From Microterricola pindariensis (GTDB taxonomy: Bacteria; Actinomycetota; Actinomycetes; Actinomycetales; Microbacteriaceae): a stretch of 47,683 nucleotides of DNA. The stretch is taken from positions 1-47,683 of the forward strand of contig NZ_MPZN01000025.1 in NCBI RefSeq assembly GCF_002936985.1, given 5' to 3'. This document shows, piece after piece, positions 39,398 through 46,554 of the stretch. The position numbers and the translations under genes were made by a program. The notes under the pieces are model-generated. The model made no database searches, had not been told where the DNA came from, and saw only the letters and a list, made by a program, of their open reading frames with translations. Positions within the stretch are counted from its first letter, which is position 1; each line of letters starts with the position of its first letter.

Positions 39398-40825
39398 ATG
39401 ACCGATCAGAATCTGGCGATTATCGTTCTCGCAGCAGGCCAGGGCACGCGCATGAAGTCGGCGACGCCGAAGCTCCTGCACCCGATCGCCGGCATGCCGA
39501 TGGTCAGCCACGTGCTCGCCACCGCGAAGGCCCTCGACGCCGCGACAATCGTCACCGTCGTGCGCCACGAGCGCGACCTCGTCACCGCCGTCGTCAACGC
39601 CGAGCTGCCAGAGAGCATCATCGTCGACCAGGACGAGGTGCCGGGCACCGGCCGCGCCGTCGAGCAGGCCGTCGCCGCGCTGCCGGACGACTTCTCCGGC
39701 GATGTGCTCGTCATCAACGGCGACGTTCCGCTGCTGGACGCCCAGACGCTCAGCCAGTTCGTCGAGGCGCACCGGGCGAGCGGCGCCGCAGCCACCGTGC
39801 TCTCGGCCGTCTACGACGACGCCACGGGCTATGGCCGCATCGTGCGTCGGGACACCGGCGAGTTCGACAGCATCGTCGAGCAGAAGGATGCCACCGCAGC
39901 GCAGCTCGCGATCGGCGAGGGCAACGCCGGCGTCTACGTCTTCTCCGCCGACGCGCTGCGCGAGCAGCTCGGCAAACTCACCACCGACAACGCCCAGGGC
40001 GAGAAGTACCTCACCGACGTCATCGGCCTGCTGCGCGCGGCGGGCTCCGATGTGAGCGCGGTTCCCGTGGCCGAGGCCTGGCTGGTGGCCGGCGTCAACG
40101 ACCGCGCCCAGCTCTCCGAGGCAGCCCTGCGGTTGAACGCGCTGATCGTGCGCGGCTGGCAGCTGGCCGGCGTCACGATCCAGGACCCGGCAAGCACCTG
40201 GATCGACCTCAAGGCGAAGCTCGCACCCGACGTCACGCTGCGTCCCGGCACCCAGATCCTCGGTGCGACCGTCGTCGAGACCGGTGCCGTCATCGGCCCG
40301 GACACGACCCTGGTCGACTGCGAGATCGGCGAGGGCGCCGAGGTGCGCCGCAGCGACGCCACGCTCGCGGTCGTGGGCGCCGCGGCATCCGTCGGCCCCT
40401 TCGCCTTCCTCCGCCCCGGCACGATCCTCGGATCCGACGGCAAGATCGGCGCCTTCGTCGAGACGAAGAACGCGAAGATCGGCACCGGCAGCAAGGTGCC
40501 GCACCTCAGCTACGTCGGCGACGCGACGATCGGCGAGCACTCCAACATCGGCGCCGGCTCGATCTTCGCCAACTACGACGGCGTCAACAAGCATTCCTCG
40601 CAAATCGGGTCGCATGTGCGCACCGGGTCGCACGGGGTCTTCGTCGCGCCGATTACAATTGGTGACGGAGCGTACACGGGTGCGGGAACGGTCGTTCGCA
40701 AGAACGTACCGGCCGGCGCCTTGGCCATCAGCGTCGCTCCGCAGCGAAACATGGACGGCTGGGTGCACACCCACCGGTCCGGAAGCGCCGCGGATGACGC
40801 CGCCCAGGCCGCGCAGGCAGAATAA
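39398..40825 (+). CDS. glmU: Bifunctional UDP-GlcNAc pyrophosphorylase / GlcN-1-P acetyltransferase
   Basis: 475 aa from ATG 39398, GAGGAG about 9 nt upstream. N-terminal uridyltransferase: IIVLAAGQGTRMKSATPKLLHPIAG (about 8-32) and INGDVPLLD. C-terminal left-handed beta-helix acetyltransferase from about residue 250, with hexapeptide repeats and PHLSYVGDATIGEHSNIGAGSIFANYDGVNKH carrying the acetyl-transfer residues. It makes UDP-GlcNAc for peptidoglycan. The order tRNA-Gln, glmU, prs is typical; prs begins 42 bp later. Confidence 0.96.
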   Translation: MTDQNLAIIVLAAGQGTRMKSATPKLLHPIAGMPMVSHVLATAKALDAATIVTVVRHERDLVTAVVNAELPESIIVDQDEVPGTGRAVEQAVAALPDDFSGDVLVINGDVPLLDAQTLSQFVEAHRASGAAATVLSAVYDDATGYGRIVRRDTGEFDSIVEQKDATAAQLAIGEGNAGVYVFSADALREQLGKLTTDNAQGEKYLTDVIGLLRAAGSDVSAVPVAEAWLVAGVNDRAQLSEAALRLNALIVRGWQLAGVTIQDPASTWIDLKAKLAPDVTLRPGTQILGATVVETGAVIGPDTTLVDCEIGEGAEVRRSDATLAVVGAAASVGPFAFLRPGTILGSDGKIGAFVETKNAKIGTGSKVPHLSYVGDATIGEHSNIGAGSIFANYDGVNKHSSQIGSHVRTGSHGVFVAPITIGDGAYTGAGTVVRKNVPAGALAISVAPQRNMDGWVHTHRSGSAADDAAQAAQAE

Positions 40826-40867
40826 CAAAATTTCGACGGCCCGCCGTCGGGGAGAGCGAGACTACAC

Positions 40868-41845
40868 GTGTCCGGAATCAAGTCCAGCGGAGAAAAGCGC
40901 CTCGTCCTCGTCTCCGGGCGAGCACACCCGCAACTTGCCATCGACATTGCCACGGAACTGGGTTCCGATCTGGTGCCGACGGATGCTCGGACCTTCGCCA
41001 ACGGTGAGCTCTACGCTCGCTACGACGAGAGCGTGCGCGGTTGCGACGCCTTCGTGATTCAGTCGCACACCGCCCCGATCAACGAGTGGCTGATGGAACA
41101 GCTGATCATGGTGGACGCCCTCAAGCGCGCTTCTGCCAAGCGCATCACCGTGGTCGCTCCGTTCTACCCGTACGCCCGCCAGGACAAGAAGGGCCGCGGC
41201 CGCGAGCCGATCTCGGCCCGCCTCGTCGCAGACCTGTTCAAGACGGCCGGCGCCGACCGCATCATGAGCGTCGACCTGCACGCCGCGCAGATCCAGGGCT
41301 TCTTCGACGGCCCCGTCGACCACCTCTTCGCCATGCCGGTGCTGCTCAAGCACTTCAAGGACAAGCTGGACCCGGCCACCCTGACTGTGGTCTCGCCGGA
41401 CATGGGCCGCGTGCGCGTCGCCGACATCTGGAGCGACAAGCTCGGCGCCCCGCTGGCCATCATCCACAAGCGCCGCGACCCGCTCGTGCCGAACCAGGTC
41501 TCCGTGCACGAGATCATCGGCCCGGTCGAGGGGCGCGTCTGCCTGCTGGTGGATGACCTGATCGACACCGGCCGCACCATCGTCAAGGCTGCGGAGGCGC
41601 TCAAGGCCGCCGGCGCCATCGGCGTCGTCGTCGCCGCAACGCACGCCGTGTTCAGCGACCCCGCGACCGAGCTGCTGCAGAGCGAGTTCATCGACGAGGT
41701 CGTCGTGACCGACACCCTGCCGCTGCCGCCCGAGAAGACCTGGGACCGCCTGACGGTGCTCCCGATCGCCCCGCTGCTGGCTCGCGCCATCCACGAGGTG
41801 TTCGAGGACGGCTCCGTCACCAGCATGTTTGACGGCGCGGCGTAA
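40868..41845 (+). CDS. prs: Ribose-phosphate pyrophosphokinase (PRPP synthetase)
   Basis: 325 aa from GTG 40868, GGGGAG about 12 nt upstream. It makes PRPP from ribose-5-phosphate and ATP for nucleotide, His and Trp synthesis. Class I features: RTFANGELYARYDESVRGCD (about 38-57), APFYPYARQDKKGRGREPISARL, DLHAAQIQGFF and the PRPP loop LLVDDLIDTGRTI (about 219-231). Its stop codon lies inside a 20-bp palindrome. Confidence 0.96.
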   Translation: MSGIKSSGEKRLVLVSGRAHPQLAIDIATELGSDLVPTDARTFANGELYARYDESVRGCDAFVIQSHTAPINEWLMEQLIMVDALKRASAKRITVVAPFYPYARQDKKGRGREPISARLVADLFKTAGADRIMSVDLHAAQIQGFFDGPVDHLFAMPVLLKHFKDKLDPATLTVVSPDMGRVRVADIWSDKLGAPLAIIHKRRDPLVPNQVSVHEIIGPVEGRVCLLVDDLIDTGRTIVKAAEALKAAGAIGVVVAATHAVFSDPATELLQSEFIDEVVVTDTLPLPPEKTWDRLTVLPIAPLLARAIHEVFEDGSVTSMFDGAA

Positions 41846-41878
41846 TAAAAGGCGCTGCGCGCCTTTTATTACGCCGCG
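41836..41878. terminator. Perfect 20-bp palindrome overlapping the prs stop codon (hairpin-plus-tail copy 4)
   Basis: Arms 41836-41855 and 41859-41878 pair perfectly around TGC. The inner stem GGCGC/GCGCC is flanked by AATAAAA and TTTTATT, so it can work as a terminator on both strands. It runs into CGCGAAAGGCGGCAGCC, the inverse of the copy 1 tail. Confidence 0.8.
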
Positions 41879-41884
41879 AAAGGC

Positions 41885-42060
41885 GGCAGCCAATCCCAAG
41901 GAAATCCCGGGAACAGCGACCGCTGGCCACGAGGGCGCCGAGATAAACGGCAGCCCATGCAGAGGAAATCCCGGGAACAGCGACCGCTGGCCACGAGGGC
42001 GCCGGGATAAACGGCAGCCATTCCCCATGCATCCTCGGGAACAGCGACCGCTGGCCACTC
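41885..42060 (+). repeat. 64-bp direct repeats, 2.75 copies, downstream of prs
   Basis: Units begin GGCAGCC at 41885, 41949 and 42013, with a constant 64-bp period. All contain CGGGAACAGCGACCGCTGGC. The 388-bp gap 41846-42233 holds this array, the palindrome before it and a hairpin after it, and no gene. Confidence 0.92.
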
Positions 42061-42080
42061 GCGCCGCATCCGTCTCCCAC

Positions 42081-42130
42081 CAGAAACCGCGTTTCACCGC
42101 AGCACCAGCTGCAGCGAGACGCGGTTTCTG
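42081..42130. repeat. Inverted repeat with 12-bp perfect arms
   Basis: CAGAAACCGCGT (42081-42092) pairs with ACGCGGTTTCTG (42119-42130); the arms extend three more positions with one G-T pair. It follows the 64-bp array. Confidence 0.8.
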
Positions 42131-42233
42131 CGCCGCTGGCCGGGCGGCAGGGCAACACCGCGGCGCACGGCGATTCGGTAGATTCGCTAGGTGGCCGCCG
42201 CCCTGACGCAGGCGTCCCGAACCGGAGGTAGCC

Positions 42234-42707
42234 ATGCCCTTTCTCGCCGATGACACCCGCGCCGCTCTGGCGCGCGCTCAGGAGCTTGACGCGGCGACCC
42301 CAACGCCGGCATCCGCCCTCGACCGTCTGGCCGCGGTACGCACGCTGATCGCGGCCCTCGAGGCGGATGCCGCCGCACTGACGGCCGTGCGGGAAGCCCT
42401 CGCGACCGGCGCCGACTGGGAGCAGATCGGCCGAGCCGCCCGGCTCAGCCCGGCTGCCGCCAAGGCCCGCTGGCAGGGCGACGACGCGGCGATCGCCGAG
42501 CGCCAGCAGGCAAGCCGGAAGCGTTCGGCGCGGCCGAGTGCGAAGCCCACCGACCTGCCCGGTCTCTCTGTCGCCGAGGCCGCCGACAAGCTCGGCGTGA
42601 CGGCTCAGGCCATCTACCTGCGCGTGACGCGGGGACAGCTGGAGGCGCAGACCATCGAGCTTCCGGACGGACGCAAGTACAAGCGGGTGTTCCTGCCCGA
42701 GAGTTGA
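42234..42707 (+). CDS. Putative DNA-binding protein with two helix-turn-helix segments
   Basis: 157 aa from ATG 42234, GGAGG 6 nt upstream. Residues about 60-85 (ATGADWEQIGRAARLSPAAAKARW) form one HTH-like segment; residues about 110-150 (LSVAEAADKLGVTAQAIYLRVTRGQLEA) form an excisionase/MerR-like second HTH followed by a DGRKYKRVF wing. The linker is Lys/Arg/Ser-rich. No catalytic domain. Probably a small transcription factor or nucleoid-type protein; there is no phage or integrase gene beside it, so excisionase is unlikely. Confidence 0.75.
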   Translation: MPFLADDTRAALARAQELDAATPTPASALDRLAAVRTLIAALEADAAALTAVREALATGADWEQIGRAARLSPAAAKARWQGDDAAIAERQQASRKRSARPSAKPTDLPGLSVAEAADKLGVTAQAIYLRVTRGQLEAQTIELPDGRKYKRVFLPES

Positions 42708-42759
42708 GCGCGCTGACGGCTCAGGGGTTCGACGGTCTCACTCAGAGGGGTCACAGAGT

Positions 42760-42844
42760 GGGCTTCGGTCGCACATTCCCTCGAGCCGACGGGGGAACGA
42801 TCAATCCCGTTGGTCGAGGAGGCCCGCCAGGGCCGTATCGAGAC
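42760..42844. repeat. Remnants of two palindromic repeat families
   Basis: GGGCTTCGGTCGCACATTCC.. at 42760-42787 belongs to the family at 8942-9230; CCCGTTGGTCGAGGAGG..GTATCGAGAC at 42806-42844 belongs to the one at 38430-38558. Confidence 0.65.
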
Positions 42845-42876
42845 CGCGCACCCGGGTTCGAGCCAACCCGAGCAGG

Positions 42877-43233
42877 CTAGCTCTGTTGGCCGGGGACGAC
42901 TGAGGGGATGCCGGGCAGGAGTCCGAGCGGGGCCAGGTAGAACTCGGCGCCGCTCTGGTTCAGCCGGTAGCACTGCCAGCCGGGGCCGCCGTTGCCGAAC
43001 AGCTCGAACCCGGCGCGAGAACCGCCGGCGTCCGGATAGTACGCGGCGACCGTGATCTCGCAGGCCCGATCCGCTGTCGCCGTAGACACGCTGAGCGTGG
43101 TCAAGATGGTCGGCAGCACCAGGCCGAGCACGCAGAGCAGCACGACGATCTGGGTGAGCCGGCGCCGCCGGTTGCCGTGCAGCGGCCGGGAATCATCGTC
43201 GTCGTGGATGGCGAGTTCTGGGTGGTTTGTCAT
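42877..43233 (-). CDS. Hypothetical single-pass membrane protein
   Basis: 118 aa. An acidic N-terminus (HDDDDSRPL), then an Arg cluster (GNRRRRLTQ) and one strong transmembrane helix (IVVLLCVLGLVLPTILTTLSV, about 29-49). The rest is extracytoplasmic and has two Cys that could pair (DRACEITV and GWQCYRL). It is anchored with the N-terminus inside by the positive-inside rule. I recognise no family. It is 43 bp downstream of a DUF202 gene on the same strand and may be the last gene of that small operon. Confidence 0.68.
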   Translation of the reverse strand: MTNHPELAIHDDDDSRPLHGNRRRRLTQIVVLLCVLGLVLPTILTTLSVSTATADRACEITVAAYYPDAGGSRAGFELFGNGGPGWQCYRLNQSGAEFYLAPLGLLPGIPSVVPGQQS

Positions 43234-43276
43234 CGTGCTCCATCTTCGCAGTTCGACGCTGTCGGGGCGGGAACGG

Positions 43277-43618
43277 TCATCGAATCGTGAGGATCGACGC
43301 GATTCCGGCCGCGCTGGCCAGCAGCGCGAGGATCGCCGCCAGCGTCAGCGCCAGGGAGCTGCTCGGCGGGGGCGTGTCGATCGCGCGCAGCAGCTGCCGC
43401 TTGCGGATCGAGGAGTAGGCGGTCGCCGCTCCCGCTGCCAGCAACAGGAAGACGCCGACGCCCACCAACAGAGGGGCATCGCCGAGCGCGCCGGCACGCA
43501 GCACGAGCGCCGCATTGACCGCGACGGCCAGGGCGGTGCGATTCCACGCGAGCGCCGTGCGCTCCGGTTGCAAGCCGGGGTCGCGCGGACGCGGGGCCGC
43601 CGGCTGAGCGGGGGTCAT
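43277..43618 (-). CDS. DUF202 membrane protein
   Basis: 113 aa. The DUF202 signature is present: PERTALAWNRTALAVAVNAALVLR (about 18-41), followed by two more hydrophobic helices. Starts 7 bp after the stop of the other DUF202 gene, so the two are probably cotranscribed and translationally linked. No function is known for the family; members are small three-helix membrane proteins. Confidence 0.85.
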   Translation of the reverse strand: MTPAQPAAPRPRDPGLQPERTALAWNRTALAVAVNAALVLRAGALGDAPLLVGVGVFLLLAAGAATAYSSIRKRQLLRAIDTPPPSSSLALTLAAILALLASAAGIASILTIR

Positions 43619-43625
43619 GGCTGCG

Positions 43626-43979
43626 TCATCCGAAGATCATGAGAACGGCGATGATGGCCGCCGTGAGCAGGCAGAATCCGGCCAGCAGTGGCAGCAGCAG
43701 CGAGAAGGGCAGCGGCTTGCCGGTGCGCATCGCGATCTCATTGGCCCGCCACCTCGTGTACGCGATCACGCTGAGCACGGCGCCGATGAGGGCGAGCACG
43801 ACGGCCAGCGCCACGACAACCCAGCGCGGGCCGAGGGCGTGGGAGAACTGGTGCAGCAGCACGCCACCGGCAAGCAGCGCCAGAGCGGTGCGGATCCACG
43901 CCAAGAAGGTCCGCTCGTTGGCGAGGGTGAAACGGTAGTCGGGCTCTTCGCCCTGCTGCCGCCATTGAGGGTTCCGCAT
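43626..43979 (-). CDS. YidH-like DUF202 membrane protein
   Basis: 117 aa from ATG 43979, with AAGGAG 5 nt upstream; the in-frame ATG 44003 has no such signal. DUF202 core DYRFTLANERTFLAWIRTALALLAGGVLLHQF, split over residues about 15-46, then two helices. Belongs to the YidH subgroup. Together with the 113-aa paralogue downstream it forms a DUF202 pair, an arrangement seen in other bacteria (yidG-yidH). Confidence 0.88.
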   Translation of the reverse strand: MRNPQWRQQGEEPDYRFTLANERTFLAWIRTALALLAGGVLLHQFSHALGPRWVVVALAVVLALIGAVLSVIAYTRWRANEIAMRTGKPLPFSLLLPLLAGFCLLTAAIIAVLMIFG

Positions 43980-44053
43980 GCGTTCTCCTTGTTTGTTGCG
44001 CATTCCAGTATCGCGGATGACGGCGGTGCACCAAGACGTTCACCCCTCCCCGC

Positions 44054-44059
44054 TACGAT
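44054..44059 (+). promoter_or_regulatory. Putative -10 (TACGAT) of the APC permease gene
   Basis: Ends 6 nt before GTG 44066; leaderless arrangement, divergent from the DUF202 genes. Confidence 0.5.
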
Positions 44060-44065
44060 CTGCGG

Positions 44066-45370
44066 GTGAACACACTGCGACGTCACCTCGGCATCCCTGG
44101 CGCGATATCGATCGGCCTGGCCTCGATGATCGGTGCGGGCGTGTTCTACGTCTGGGCGCCGGCGGCCGCGGCGGCGGGGACCGGGCTGCTGATCGGCCTG
44201 CTGATCGCGGCCGTGATCGCCACGTTGAACGCGCTGAGCTCTGCCCAGCTCGCCATGGCGCACCCCGTTTCCGGTGGCGCCTATGCCTACGGCCGCGCGC
44301 TGCTCGGACAGTGGTGGGGCTTCTCGGCGGGGTGGCTGTTCCTGGCGGGGAAGACAGCCTCGGCCGGGGCGATCGCGTTGATCGCCGGTGAGTACCTCTG
44401 GCCGGGTCAGGGGCGCTGGGTGGCGGTCGGCGCCATCGCAGTGCTGGCGATCGTCAACGCACTCGGCGTGCGCAGCACGGCCCGTTTCAGCGGCGCCGTC
44501 GTGGCCGTCGTCCTGGTGGGCCTCGGCGGGTTGGTGGTGCTCGTGGTGCTGTGGGCGGCGGGCGGCGGCCGTGTCGCCGCGTCCCCGGCCCCGGTTCTGC
44601 CCGGGGCGGATGCCGGCTGGCTGGGCGTGCTGCAATCGGCCGGGCTGCTGTTCTTCTGCTTCGCCGGTTATGCGCGCATGGCCACCCTCGGCGAAGAGGT
44701 GCGTGAGCCGCGCCGCACCCTTCCCCGGGCGATCCTCGGGGCGCTGGCAATCGCTCTCGGACTGTATGCAGCGATCGGCTTCTCTGTCGTGCTTGTTCTG
44801 GGCCCGGAACGCCTCGCTGGCTCGAGTTCGCCGCTGGCCGAGGTGGCGGCCGTTGTCACCGGTGGCTCGGGCGTGTCCAGCGGCCCGAACGCGTGGGTGC
44901 TCGTGGTGAGCCTCGTCGCCGCGCTGGCATGCCTCGGCTCCCTGCTGGGAATCCTGGCCGGGCTGAGCCGGACCGGCCTGGCGATGGCCCGCGACCAGGA
45001 GTTGCCCGGCAGCCTCAGTCGGGTCTCGGATCGACGCGGCTCACCGGTTGTCGCCGAGCTCGTCGTCGCCGTACTCGCGATGGCGGCCGTTCTCCTGCTC
45101 GATCCGGCCCGGCTGGTCGGCTTCTCGGCCACATGCGTGCTGGCCTACTACGCGATCGCTCACCTGGCCGCACTGCGCCAACCCGTTGCCGAGCGCTGGC
45201 TGCACCCCTCCGTGCATGTCGTCGGAGCTGTCGGCTGCACGCTGTTGGTCTTCACTCTGCCCTGGCAGGGCGTGCTGACGGCCGTGGTCGTGCTCGTCGT
45301 CGGGCTGGCCGCCCGTGGCCTCCGCCTGGCGCGAGGCGCACGGCGGAGACCACGATCGCGCCCGGCCTAG
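44066..45370 (+). CDS. APC-superfamily amino acid permease
   Basis: 434 aa, about twelve hydrophobic segments. The first helix has the substrate-binding GAISIGLASMIGAGVF unwound motif, and SGGAYAYGRALLGQWWGF and FFCFAGYARMATLGEEVREPRRTLPRAI are the later APC consensus stretches. A secondary transporter of amino acids or amines; the substrate cannot be told. The C-terminus is basic and Arg-rich. Start GTG 44066. Confidence 0.9.
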   Translation: MNTLRRHLGIPGAISIGLASMIGAGVFYVWAPAAAAAGTGLLIGLLIAAVIATLNALSSAQLAMAHPVSGGAYAYGRALLGQWWGFSAGWLFLAGKTASAGAIALIAGEYLWPGQGRWVAVGAIAVLAIVNALGVRSTARFSGAVVAVVLVGLGGLVVLVVLWAAGGGRVAASPAPVLPGADAGWLGVLQSAGLLFFCFAGYARMATLGEEVREPRRTLPRAILGALAIALGLYAAIGFSVVLVLGPERLAGSSSPLAEVAAVVTGGSGVSSGPNAWVLVVSLVAALACLGSLLGILAGLSRTGLAMARDQELPGSLSRVSDRRGSPVVAELVVAVLAMAAVLLLDPARLVGFSATCVLAYYAIAHLAALRQPVAERWLHPSVHVVGAVGCTLLVFTLPWQGVLTAVVVLVVGLAARGLRLARGARRRPRSRPA

Positions 45371-45429
45371 ACCACCCGTTGGTTGTCGGCCGGCCGCTCG
45401 TCGAGCGCCATTTCTGGCTCGCCCGACTG

Positions 45430-46458
45430 CTAGACGACGCCGGCGCCGGCGGCGAACTCCTCGACGGCGACTTCCGTGACGGCGGCGCGGCGCGCGCCAG
45501 AGGTCGACAATGCGGCGGCGACATGGGCGATGATCTCGTCGACCGTTGTCTGCGGGTCGAAGCCGATCAGCTCGCGGGCTTTGCCGTTGTTCGGCACTCG
45601 ACGCTGCATGTCCTCGAAGCCCTCCGGGTAGGCCTCCGCGTACGGCACATAGACGATGGAGCTGTCGCTGTGCAGCAGGTCGATGGCCCGTTGCGCCAGG
45701 TCTCGGATCGACACCTCGTAGCGGCCGCCGAGGTTGAACGCCTGCCCGTATGCGGCCGGCTCCTCCGCCAGGGCTATCAGGGCGGGGATCACGTCGCCGA
45801 CGTAGCCGAAGCAGCGCGTCTGCGAACCGTCGCCGAACACGGTGACGGGCTCGCCGGCCAGGGCCTGCCCGACCAGCGTGGGAACGACCATGCCGTAGCG
45901 ACCGGTCTGTCGGGGGCCGACCGTGTTGAAGAGCCGCACGATCGCGACGCGAAGCCCGTACTCGCGCCAGTATGCATGGGCGATGGCTTCATCGATGCCT
46001 TTGGCTGCGGCGTATGTCCAGCGCGATTTGAGGGGTGAGCCGAGGATTCGGTCGGCCTCCTCGTCGAGGCTGTCTGCGGTGTTCTTTCCGTACACCTCGC
46101 TCGTCGAGGCGAGCAGCAGCGTCGCACCGGCCGCACGCACCGCGTCGAGCACCGTCTCGGTGCCGTGGATGTTCGTGCGCAGGCTCTCGAGCGGGTGCTC
46201 CACGATGAGGCGCACGCCGACGGCGGCCGCCAGATGGAAGACGCGGTCGGCGCCCTCGACGGCGCTGGCCACGGCCTCCGGGTCGCGGATGGACCCCTCG
46301 ATGAAGCGCATCCGGAGATGGCCGAGGACGGGGGCGAGGTTCTCGATCGAGCCGGTGCTGAGGTCGTCGATGACGGTGACGTAGTCGCCGCGTTCGATCA
46401 ACTGCTCGACCAGGTGGCTGCCGATGAACCCGGCGCCGCCGGTAACTGTGGTGATCAT
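45430..46458 (-). CDS. NAD-dependent sugar epimerase/dehydratase
   Basis: 342 aa, extended SDR. Cofactor motif TVTGGAGFIGSHL (about 4-16), catalytic Ser/Thr in LLLASTSEVYGKN and Tyr-x-x-x-Lys in WTYAAAKGIDEA (about 146-160), plus RLFNTVGPRQTGRYGMVVP downstream. The catalytic set is intact. The sequence resembles UDP-glucose 4-epimerase and dTDP-glucose 4,6-dehydratase relatives of the UDP-glucuronate decarboxylase group; the exact nucleotide sugar is unclear. It lies downstream of a cell-wall-binding protein gene, in keeping with envelope polysaccharide work. Confidence 0.88.
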   Translation of the reverse strand: MITTVTGGAGFIGSHLVEQLIERGDYVTVIDDLSTGSIENLAPVLGHLRMRFIEGSIRDPEAVASAVEGADRVFHLAAAVGVRLIVEHPLESLRTNIHGTETVLDAVRAAGATLLLASTSEVYGKNTADSLDEEADRILGSPLKSRWTYAAAKGIDEAIAHAYWREYGLRVAIVRLFNTVGPRQTGRYGMVVPTLVGQALAGEPVTVFGDGSQTRCFGYVGDVIPALIALAEEPAAYGQAFNLGGRYEVSIRDLAQRAIDLLHSDSSIVYVPYAEAYPEGFEDMQRRVPNNGKARELIGFDPQTTVDEIIAHVAAALSTSGARRAAVTEVAVEEFAAGAGVV

Positions 46459-46518
46459 GGTGTTTTATCGCATTCCAGGTCGATGTGTCGCGGGTGGAGT
46501 GAGTCGGTTGTCGGGAGT

Positions 46519-46546
46519 GTCGGCGGCCGGGCGTTCAGCCGCCGAC
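46519..46546 (-). terminator. 9-bp perfect hairpin between the CWB_2 and epimerase genes
   Basis: GTCGGCGGC pairs with GCCGCCGAC around a 10-nt loop, 8 nt past the CWB_2 stop codon. No T-tract. Confidence 0.45.
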
Positions 46547-46554
46547 CGCCAGGG

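Noticed and set aside
41885-42060. Possible CRISPR array
   Set aside because: Whole 64-bp units repeat without unique spacers, only 2.75 copies, and no cas genes nearby.
42234-42707. Phage excisionase
   Set aside because: HTH resembles excisionase/MerR type, but there is no integrase, attachment site or phage gene in the window.
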